Assembly (NCBI GenBank): GCA_002923315.1
Contig: BEHM01000006.1
Coordinates: 1 to 64,000 of the forward strand
Direction of reading: 5' to 3'
Length of the DNA stretch: 64,000 bases
From: a bacterium HR10
Lineage (GTDB): Bacteria > Acidobacteriota > Blastocatellia > HR10
Below the pieces are notes generated by a model that did not search any database, was not told where the DNA came from, and was given only the letters and a program-made list of their open reading frames with translations. Made by a program: the position numbers and the translations under genes. This document shows, one piece after another, positions 57,713 through 64,000 of this stretch (position 1 is the stretch's first letter; every line of letters starts with the position of its first letter).

Positions 57713-58630
57713 ATGGGCCGGTACATCCTCAAGCGCCTGTTGTTCGCCCTTCCGTTGCTGTGGCTCGTTCTCACGCTCACGTTCTTCCTGGTGCGGTGGG
57801 CTCCGGGGAAGCCCTTTCGTCGGGAGCGCGCCGTACCGGCGGAGATCGAGGCGCATCTGGATCGCCATTATGGTCTGGATCAACCCTGGCCTGTGCAATA
57901 CGCGAACTATCTGCGAGGGCTCGCGCGTCTGGATTTCGGCCCTTCGTATCGGTATCCCGAGGTGACGGTGCGCGAGATCCTGTGGCGCGGCTTTCGCGTC
58001 TCTGCACCGATCGGCTTTGTCGCTTATGCGTTGGCTCTGGGCGTCGGCGTACCGCTCGGCGTGGGAGCGGCGCTTCGACCGAGAGCCGTGTGGGTGCGCG
58101 CGCTGATGGGAGTGGCCGTCTTGGGCGTGAGCACGCCGAATTTCGTGCTCGGGCCGCTTCTTGTCCTGCTCTTCAGTCTGACGCTCTATTGGGTTCCTCC
58201 GGCCGGGTGGGGAGAAGGGCGCCATCTGGTGCTACCTGTGCTCACGCTCTCGGCTGCCTATATCGCCTATATCGCGCGCTTGACGCAAAGCGGGTTGCAA
58301 CAGGCGCTCGCGCAAGACTATCTCCGAACGGCTCGCGCCAAGGGGCTTCGCCCACGCGCGGTCCTTCTGCGGCATGCCTTGCGCCCGGCCCTGCTGCCCG
58401 TGCTCTCGTTCACCGGTCCCTCACTGGCGTTCCTGCTGGCGGGAACCGTGGTCATCGAGAAGATCTTCGCCATTCCGGGGCTCGGCCATTTCTTCGTCCA
58501 GGCCGCCCTCAATCGCGATTATACGCTGATCCTGGGGATCGTCTCGCTCACGTCGGTCTTGCTCATCGTGCTCAACCTGGTGGCGGACATCGCGATGGCG
58601 CGCCTGGATCCGCGGATCACCCTCAGATGA
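57713..58630 (+). CDS. ABC-transporter permease, DppB/OppB-type
   Basis: The 305-residue inner-membrane protein has about six membrane helices and the usual N-terminal GRYILKRLLFALPLLWLVLTL, then the EAA-type loop QDYLRTARAKGLRPRAVLLRHALRPALLP that contacts the ATPase. A conserved VIEKIFAIPGLGHFFVQA follows. It starts 4 bases after the lipoprotein stop and overlaps the next permease by 4 bases. Confidence 0.94.
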   Translation: MGRYILKRLLFALPLLWLVLTLTFFLVRWAPGKPFRRERAVPAEIEAHLDRHYGLDQPWPVQYANYLRGLARLDFGPSYRYPEVTVREILWRGFRVSAPIGFVAYALALGVGVPLGVGAALRPRAVWVRALMGVAVLGVSTPNFVLGPLLVLLFSLTLYWVPPAGWGEGRHLVLPVLTLSAAYIAYIARLTQSGLQQALAQDYLRTARAKGLRPRAVLLRHALRPALLPVLSFTGPSLAFLLAGTVVIEKIFAIPGLGHFFVQAALNRDYTLILGIVSLTSVLLIVLNLVADIAMARLDPRITLR

Positions 58631-59613
58631 ACGCCCTCATGAATCGGGAGCCGTCCACTCGCCACGAGCGTCGGCAAGACATGGAGTGGGAAGAGCCGTC
58701 GCCGATCAGGACAAGAACGCCGCTTCAACGCCCCTCGGTTCTTCTGGCGACCGGAATCCTCGCCCTCATCAGTGCGGCCGTCGTGATCGGCCCGATGTGG
58801 CTCTCCTACGGATACGATCAGGCTGATCTGGACCTGGGGCTCTCCCCCCCGAGCCTCTCGAATGGGCATTATCTGGGAACAGACATCTTGGGACGCGATC
58901 TGCTGGCACGCCTCCTCTATGGCGGGCGCATCTCCCTGCTTGTGGCGCTGGTCGCCACGGTGATCTCGACCGTGATCGGTACCCTCTACGGCGCCCTCTC
59001 CGGGTACTTCGGCGGGCGCGTGGACGACGTGATGATGCGCGTGGTTGATCTGTTGTTCTCGCTCCCCTATCTCTTCCTCGTGCTCGTGCTCATGGCGCTC
59101 TTTGCGGAGCCGGAGGTCGTAGATCCCATGATCCGTCTTCTCCGCTGGCATCCGGAGGGAGCGTGGGCTGAGTGGCTGCGAGGTCCGGGTGTGCGCATGG
59201 TCTTGCTCTTCGTCGCCCTGGGCGCCGTCTCCTGGCTGACGCTCGCGCGAATCGTGCGCGGGCAGGTCCTGGCGCTCAAGAATGAGCTCTTCGTCGAAGC
59301 CGCGCGCGCGGCCGGAGCTGGAACGTGGCATATCCTCTTCCGCCACCTCATCCCGAACGCGGGCGGACCGATCCTCGCCTACACGGTGCTCACCATCCCC
59401 TCGGTCATGCTGCAGGAAGCTTTCATCAGCTTCCTCGGCTTGGGCATTCAAGCACCACAAGCGAGCTGGGGGACGCTCGTCCACGACGGCGTCGAGGCGA
59501 TGAGCGTCGCGCCCTGGCTGTTCATCTTCCCGGCCGGGACCATGGTGCTCGTCCTCTTCTGCTTCCACGTCGTCGGCGAGGCGTTGCGCGAAGCCTGGGA
59601 GCGACGCGCCTGA
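58627..59613 (+). CDS. ABC-transporter permease, DppC/OppC-type
   Basis: The 328-residue permease has a longer N-terminal tail (about 36 residues), then six helices, with HYLGTDILGRDLLARLLYGGRISL and the EAA-type loop VEAARAAGAGTWHILFRHLIPNA. An extra segment (AEPEVVDPMIRLLRWHPEGAWAEWLRGPG) lies between helices, as seen in some OppC proteins. No ATPase subunits (DppD/F) follow; the next gene is a LolA-like protein. Confidence 0.93.
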   Translation: MNALMNREPSTRHERRQDMEWEEPSPIRTRTPLQRPSVLLATGILALISAAVVIGPMWLSYGYDQADLDLGLSPPSLSNGHYLGTDILGRDLLARLLYGGRISLLVALVATVISTVIGTLYGALSGYFGGRVDDVMMRVVDLLFSLPYLFLVLVLMALFAEPEVVDPMIRLLRWHPEGAWAEWLRGPGVRMVLLFVALGAVSWLTLARIVRGQVLALKNELFVEAARAAGAGTWHILFRHLIPNAGGPILAYTVLTIPSVMLQEAFISFLGLGIQAPQASWGTLVHDGVEAMSVAPWLFIFPAGTMVLVLFCFHVVGEALREAWERRA

Positions 59614-59726
59614 GCTGGGCGCGCGAGGCCGCGCCCCCTCCAGCGGGCGCATCTGTCCTGTGCGAGGGCGACCATGTGCGGATATCGCCTGAGTTCGGTA
59701 GAATACGTGATGTGCGAGGTGAGACG

Positions 59727-60590
59727 ATGCCTATGATGCGACATCGGACGGCTTACGGCGCTTGGGCTCTCCTTCTGCTCCTTGGATTCCTCTCCGCGCC
59801 AGCGCGCGCCATCGGTCCATCTCGTGGCGCCGCGCAGACCGTGGATGGCGTCCCCGTTGAGGAGATCATCCGAAAGTTCGCCGAGAATGAGAGCCGCTTG
59901 CGCCAGGAGTTCAAGAATTTCCTCTTCCGACAGGACATCACCATTCAAACGCTCGGGCCACGCGGCCTCGTGACGGGGGAATTCCGGCGCGTCTCCGAGA
60001 TCATCGTGAACGATCGGGGTGAGCGAGAGGAGCGCATCCTCTACTTCCCCGTCCCCACGCTCCGCGAGATCGTCGTCACGCAATACGATTTCGCCGATTT
60101 CGCCGGAATTCAGCCGTTCGCGCTGGGCGTGGAGGACCTCCCCAAATACCTCGTCACCTATGTCGGACGCGAGCGCATTGATGAGATTGACACCTACGTC
60201 TTCGACGTTCGCCCTCGGCGTCCTCCCGATCCGAAGAAGATGCACGAGCGGTACTTCCAAGGACGCATCTGGGTGGATACGGTGGACTTGATGATCGTGA
60301 AGGTCCAGGGCAAGGGCTTGCCCGAGGATCGGGAGAATAAGTTCCCGCGATTTGAAACCTACCGGGAGAACATCGAAGACAAGCTGTGGTTCCCGACCTA
60401 TACCTACGCGGATGACGTTCTGGATTTCCCAGGGCGTTCGGTTCGCGTCCGCATGGTGATTCGCTACACGAACTATCGCCGATTCAGCGGGAAGATCGAG
60501 ATCGGTGATATTGAGCCGGAGCCCGAGGAGAAGGGGAAGAGCGGGAAGCCCGCGGGGAAGCCCGGAGAGCGGAAGCCCGAGAGGCCGTAG
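59727..60590 (+). CDS. Exported LolA/outer-membrane-lipoprotein-sorting-like protein
   Basis: The 287-residue protein has a signal peptide (about 1-28) followed by a LolA/LolB-like fold: FAENESRLRQEFKNFLFRQDITIQ, GEFRRVSEIIVND, LVTYVGRERIDEIDTYVFDVRP, RYFQGRIWVDTVDLMIVKVQGKG, and ENKFPRFETYRENIEDKLWFPT. The C-terminus is a Lys/Pro/Gly-rich tail of about 35 residues. It probably carries or binds lipid in the periplasm, by fold only. GAGGTGAG precedes the ATG; a TAGAAT at 59699-59704 could be a -10. Confidence 0.78.
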   Translation: MPMMRHRTAYGAWALLLLLGFLSAPARAIGPSRGAAQTVDGVPVEEIIRKFAENESRLRQEFKNFLFRQDITIQTLGPRGLVTGEFRRVSEIIVNDRGEREERILYFPVPTLREIVVTQYDFADFAGIQPFALGVEDLPKYLVTYVGRERIDEIDTYVFDVRPRRPPDPKKMHERYFQGRIWVDTVDLMIVKVQGKGLPEDRENKFPRFETYRENIEDKLWFPTYTYADDVLDFPGRSVRVRMVIRYTNYRRFSGKIEIGDIEPEPEEKGKSGKPAGKPGERKPERP

Positions 60591-60654
60591 TGCCTTTGGA
60601 CGAACATCGCGCGTCCGCGAAGGACGGAACAGAGATCGTGGGAGGGCGGCAGCG

Positions 60655-62571
60655 ATGCGGCATATCATCGTCGGCACCGCCGGCCATATTGATCACGGCA
60701 AGACGGCTTTGGTGAAGGCGCTGACCGGCATTGATACGGATCGGTTGAAGGAAGAGAAGGAGCGAGGGATCACGATTGACCTCGGGTTCGCCTTCCTCAC
60801 GCTCGGGGAGACGCGCTTCGGGTTCGTGGATGTTCCCGGACATGAGCGCTTCGTGAAGAACATGCTCGCGGGGGCGCATGGGATTGACCTGGTGCTGTTG
60901 GTCGTGGCGGCCGATGAATCGGTGATGCCGCAGACGCGCGAGCATTTCGACATCTGTCGGCTTCTGCGGGTGAAATCCGGGCTGATCGCCATCACGAAAG
61001 TGGATCTGGTGGACGCGGAGATGCTCGAGCTGGTCGAGGCCGAGGTGCGCGATCTCGTGGCGGGATCGTTTCTGGAGGGAGCGCCCATCGTCCGGGTCAG
61101 CTCGCGCACGGGGGAAGGGATCGAGGCGTTGAAAGACGCGCTCGTGCGTGTAGCGGCGACTGTCGCCGAGAAGCGACGCGAGGCCGTCCCGCGCTTGCCC
61201 ATTGATCGCGTCTTCACGGTGAAGGGCTTCGGGACCGTCGTCACGGGGACGTTGATCGCCGGGCAGTTCGCCGTGGGCGATGAGGTGGACATCCTTCCTC
61301 TCCAGCGTCGTGCGCTGATTCGTGGCCTTCAGGTGCATGGGCACTCCGTCGCCGTCGCCGTGGCGGGAGAACGAACGGCGATGAATCTGCACGGGGTCAC
61401 TGTCGAAGAGCTCGAGCGCGGTCAGGTCGTCGTCGCGAGCCGTCGCTTCGTCCCCACCTCGCTGATTGACGCCCGCCTGGAGTTGCTCCCCACAGCGCCC
61501 CAGGCGCTGCAGACGCGCGCGCGCCTTCGGCTTCATGTGGGGACGGCCGAGATCCTGGCGCGCGTCGTCCTGCTGGATCGCATGGAGTTGCGGCCGGGCG
61601 AGTCCGGCCTCGTCCAATTTCGTCTGGAGACGCCGACGTTCGCGCTGCCTGGCGATCGGTTCATCGTTCGGCGATATTCGCCGCCGCTCACTATCGGCGG
61701 TGGAGAGATCCTCGATGCTCTGCCGGAGAAACACCGAGCCTTTCGCCCCGCGGCCGAGGGGAGAGAAGCCGTCATCACCACGCGGCTTCAGCTGGAAGCG
61801 GCGGACGCGCGAGAGCGGCTCGCGCTCTGGGTGGAGATGGCCGGGGAACGCGGGCGAAGTTACCCCGAACTCGCCGCGCGCACGGATCTGACGGCGACTC
61901 AGCTCGAAGACGCTTTGCGCGCCCACGTCGCTGCGGGGCGCCTCGTCGAGACCTCGAGCACCCCGCGCCATTTCCTGTCACGCGCTGCTTATGAAGCGAT
62001 GCGGGAGAGGCTCAGACACGCGCTCGCGACGTTTCATCGCGAGCACCCGTTAGATCCCGGGATGCCGCGCCGCGAGGCGCGCGCGCTCCTCCCGCGCGAG
62101 GTCCCGGAGTCCGTCGCCTCGGAGCTTCTGGCGCGCTTGTGTCAGGAGCCCGAATTTCGAGCCGAACGCGAATGGGTGCGCCTGGCGACGCATGTCGTGC
62201 AGCTCTCGGAGGAAGAGGCGGAGATCGAGCGGAAGCTTCTGGAGGCTTTTGAGCGGGCCGGGTGGCAGCCGCCGGTCCTGGAAGAGGTGATCGCTCAGTT
62301 TCAGCTCGATCCCGAGAAGGCGCGCAAGCTCTATCACCGGCTCCTTCAGCGGGGAGCGCTCGTGCGCGTGGGCGAGCACACGTTCGCGGCTGAAGCCCTT
62401 CGTGCGCTCGTCGAGCGCGTCCGCGCGCGGAAGGCCATCAGCGAGCGGCTCGATGTGGGCGCGTTCAAAGAGCTGACGGGCGTGTCGCGAAAGTACGCCA
62501 TTCCTCTCCTGGAATACCTCGATCGCCAGCACGTCACGCGCCGCGTGGGCAACGAGCGCATCATCTTGTGA
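60655..62571 (+). CDS. selB: Selenocysteine-specific translation elongation factor
   Basis: SelB brings Sec-tRNA to recoded UGA codons. The 638-residue protein has the EF-Tu-like GTPase domain ([42 protein letters not shown]), domains II-III ([21 protein letters not shown]), and C-terminal winged-helix domains (about 390-638) that bind the SECIS hairpin. I chose the ATG at 60655, about 10 bases after GGAGGG. selA, selD and a Sec tRNA are not in the window, and no selenoprotein with an in-frame UGA was recognised here. Confidence 0.95.
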   Translation: MRHIIVGTAGHIDHGKTALVKALTGIDTDRLKEEKERGITIDLGFAFLTLGETRFGFVDVPGHERFVKNMLAGAHGIDLVLLVVAADESVMPQTREHFDICRLLRVKSGLIAITKVDLVDAEMLELVEAEVRDLVAGSFLEGAPIVRVSSRTGEGIEALKDALVRVAATVAEKRREAVPRLPIDRVFTVKGFGTVVTGTLIAGQFAVGDEVDILPLQRRALIRGLQVHGHSVAVAVAGERTAMNLHGVTVEELERGQVVVASRRFVPTSLIDARLELLPTAPQALQTRARLRLHVGTAEILARVVLLDRMELRPGESGLVQFRLETPTFALPGDRFIVRRYSPPLTIGGGEILDALPEKHRAFRPAAEGREAVITTRLQLEAADARERLALWVEMAGERGRSYPELAARTDLTATQLEDALRAHVAAGRLVETSSTPRHFLSRAAYEAMRERLRHALATFHREHPLDPGMPRREARALLPREVPESVASELLARLCQEPEFRAEREWVRLATHVVQLSEEEAEIERKLLEAFERAGWQPPVLEEVIAQFQLDPEKARKLYHRLLQRGALVRVGEHTFAAEALRALVERVRARKAISERLDVGAFKELTGVSRKYAIPLLEYLDRQHVTRRVGNERIIL

Positions 62572-62583
62572 GGGGATCGCGGT

Positions 62584-63342
62584 TCACGTCTGGAACCATC
62601 GGTCGCCCCGCTCGCGCAGAGCATCGAGCGTGGCCTGCAAGTGCGCCCGCTTTCGCTCAAGGAGCGCGTCGTCGGCGTCCGCGGGAACCGTGATCGGTGG
62701 TCCCAGCAGAACGACCGCGCGAGTGAAGGGTTTGGGGATTTGGAAGCGATCCCAACTGGGCAGCTCCCAAAACGATGCGGCCGAGATGTGAAAGGGCAGG
62801 ATGGCGTGGCCCGTCAGCTTGGCGAGCATCACGGCGCCCGGTTTGGCCACATACACCGGCCCGCGCGGTCCATCGATAGTGAACGCGACATCGAGGCCGC
62901 GGTGGAGGCAGGCGGCCATCAGCAGCAGCGCGCGATTCCCCCCCCGGGTGGAGGATCCGCGCGCCGCCCCATATCCGAATCGCTGGATGAATCGCGCGAT
63001 GTATTCGCCGTCGAAGCTTTGGCTCGTCATCACGACAATGCCCCGGTGCCGCCAGAACCATGTCGCGAGGAAGATCCGATTATGCCAGAACGCATAGATG
63101 ATGCGTTTCCCCGCGCGGCGAATCTCGTCATAGTACTGACCGTCCACAACTGTCCATCGAATGGTGCGCCCGAAGGCAGCGATCCACCAGTAGCCGAGCA
63201 CGCCGAGCGCCCGGATGCCCCACCGCTCCCAAAACGAGTAGGACGAGAGGTCGGCGAACTCATAGACGCGACGGTACAGGTGGGTGTCGTCCAGGGACCG
63301 CAAAGGAGGATTGAGGAGAAGGCGAGGCCTCTCACCGCTCAT
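62584..63342 (-). CDS. DUF374-type lysophospholipid acyltransferase-like protein
   Basis: The 252-residue protein has an N-terminal hydrophobic start and the DUF374/acyltransferase pattern: IIYAFWHNRIFLATWFWRHRG, VVMTSQSFDGEYIARFIQRFG, RGSSTRGGNRALLLM, and TIDGPRGPVYVAKPGAVMLA. It likely transfers an acyl chain to a lipid or lipid A-type acceptor at the inner membrane. It follows the 71-residue coiled-coil gene by 25 bases, suggesting one transcript. Confidence 0.87.
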   Translation of the reverse strand: MSGERPRLLLNPPLRSLDDTHLYRRVYEFADLSSYSFWERWGIRALGVLGYWWIAAFGRTIRWTVVDGQYYDEIRRAGKRIIYAFWHNRIFLATWFWRHRGIVVMTSQSFDGEYIARFIQRFGYGAARGSSTRGGNRALLLMAACLHRGLDVAFTIDGPRGPVYVAKPGAVMLAKLTGHAILPFHISAASFWELPSWDRFQIPKPFTRAVVLLGPPITVPADADDALLERKRAHLQATLDALRERGDRWFQT

Positions 63343-63367
63343 TCGGTCGCGCTCTCGTACGGAGAGA

Positions 63368-63583
63368 TTACCGGGACGCCGCCTCCTGGGCCTCCAGGTC
63401 CCGAATGCGCTCCTCGATCCCTTGCAGCTCTCGCTCCAGCTTCTCCTTGAGCCGTTTCAGATACTCGATCTTCTCCCGGCGCGTGTAGAAGCGGCGGCCG
63501 AAGAGCCAGAGGTCCTCGATGTCCTTCCAGTCAATGTAAAAGCCGAATCCGAAGGGGAAAACCCCCCAGGCACATCCTCTCAT
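63368..63583 (-). CDS. Small coiled-coil protein with Gly/Phe-rich start
   Basis: The 71-residue protein starts MRGCAWGVFPFGFGFYIDW and ends with a charged helix (about 35-70, KIEYLKRLKEKLERELQGIEE) that should form a coiled coil; it resembles DUF5320-like small proteins. I chose the ATG at 63583, 8 bases after AGGAGG; a GTG three codons earlier is too close to the ribosome site. It is preceded by a perfect extended -10 promoter. Confidence 0.7.
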   Translation of the reverse strand: MRGCAWGVFPFGFGFYIDWKDIEDLWLFGRRFYTRREKIEYLKRLKEKLERELQGIEERIRDLEAQEAASR

Positions 63584-63619
63584 CTCCGCCACCTCCTCTC
63601 AGCCATGATGCCGGAGACA

Positions 63620-63628
63620 ATTATACCA
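63620..63628 (-). promoter_or_regulatory. Perfect extended -10 promoter of the small coiled-coil gene
   Basis: On the minus strand the sequence reads TGGTATAAT, a full TGnTATAAT. The -35 hexamer 17 bases upstream (CGCACA) is poor, as expected for an extended -10 promoter. The leader is about 30 bases. Confidence 0.75.
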
Positions 63629-63683
63629 AACGGAGGGCGCGCTGTGCGTCCGACCGGAGGCGCGTCGTGCGCGTTTCGCCGAT

Positions 63684-63713
63684 TTGCTTTTCATTGTCCG
63701 GCCGCGGTAGACT
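63684..63713 (+). promoter_or_regulatory. Possible promoter of the HEPN gene
   Basis: TTGCTT (63684-63689), 18-base spacer, TAGACT (63708-63713), 13 bases before the ATG at 63727, so the leader would be very short. No ribosome site is seen. Confidence 0.45.
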
Positions 63714-63726
63714 GCGTGACGGGCAC

Positions 63727-64000
63727 ATGGCGCGACGTCATGCGGATTGGTTGGCGCAGGCGCGACGCGACCTGAAGGCCGCGCGGGATAGCCTTGCGGA
63801 TGGGAACTACGAGTGGTGCGCCTTTCAGGCGCAGCAGGCGGCCGAAAAGGCGCTGAAGGCGCTGCTGCGGTTCCATCACCGCGAAATCCACGGGCATACT
63901 CTGGTGCGGTTGCTCAAACAGATCGAGGACATCGGGCCCATCCCGGCTGACTTGCCCGCTATGGCCCGGGAATTGGACCGCCACTATATCCAGCCGCGCT
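63727..64000 (+). CDS. HEPN-domain protein, 3' end outside window
   Basis: About 91 residues are visible. The pattern WLAQARRDLKAARDSLADG, then EWCAFQAQQAAEKALKALL and HGHTLVRLLKQIEDI is the classic HEPN four-helix start. HEPN proteins usually pair with a minimal nucleotidyltransferase as a toxin-antitoxin-type or tRNA/RNA-modifying module; the partner may lie just beyond the window. Its promoter is divergent from the coiled-coil gene. Confidence 0.85.
   Translation, partial: MARRHADWLAQARRDLKAARDSLADGNYEWCAFQAQQAAEKALKALLRFHHREIHGHTLVRLLKQIEDIGPIPADLPAMARELDRHYIQPR

Noticed and set aside
59325-59726. N-terminal extension of the LolA-like protein into the permease gene
   Set aside because: It runs through the dppC-type coding region in another frame; a signal peptide and ribosome site define the start at 59727.

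Overview
The window is a GC-rich, gene-dense stretch of a bacterial chromosome from a Gram-negative (diderm) organism. Diderm markers include a TonB-dependent receptor, an OmpA-type porin, a secretin, a SurA-like chaperone, a heptose adenylyltransferase and a LolA-like protein. I suspect Acidobacteriota, because of the DUF6677-like protein, the secretin fused to a cohesin-like domain, the NxxGxxAF-repeat protein and the style of the pilus operon. That is inference from remembered family distributions, not a search. No rRNA, tRNA, CRISPR array or insertion sequence was seen.

Left part (1-14.5 kb), almost all minus strand: a three-gene surface operon (TonB receptor, beta-helix protein, small membrane-anchored Cys protein); a two-gene membrane unit (DUF6677-like plus a 54-aa protein); and a long housekeeping operon serS-rfaE2-mfd-surA-pyrK-pyrD, with a near-consensus promoter in front of serS and another placed over the end of pyrD.

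Centre-left (14.6-23.6 kb), plus strand: galU, a degenerate Fic-like protein, an RNase II/R enzyme, a GlcG-like protein, yggS-yggT, a DUF6504-like protein, mqnA and an OmpA-type outer-membrane protein. Then comes one long plus-strand operon (23.7-34.4 kb) for a type IV pilus/type II secretion-like machine: PilN- and PilO-like proteins, a TIG-domain bitopic protein, an unusual pseudopilin, GspF, GspE, secretin-cohesin, two GspG-like pilins and a PilM-like protein.

Middle (34.4-42.1 kb): a coiled-coil repeat protein with a C-terminal PD-(D/E)XK-like domain, divergent from ugd; after ugd a cyclase-family hydrolase, a GT21-like glycosyltransferase, a protein phosphatase, a LigB/MEMO-like protein and a secreted repeat protein.

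Right part (42.5-55.7 kb), minus strand: a secreted EPNDT protein, an adrenodoxin-reductase-like flavoprotein, a glcD-glcE-glcF-MBL glycolate oxidation operon, and rpsO-pnp-DUF3108-pyrR-pyrB. The end (55.9-64 kb) carries a peptide-transporter lipoprotein and two permeases without ATPases, a LolA-like protein, selB, a DUF374 acyltransferase with a small coiled-coil protein, and the start of a HEPN gene cut by the window edge. Pyrimidine synthesis genes are split between two operons (pyrKD and pyrRB).
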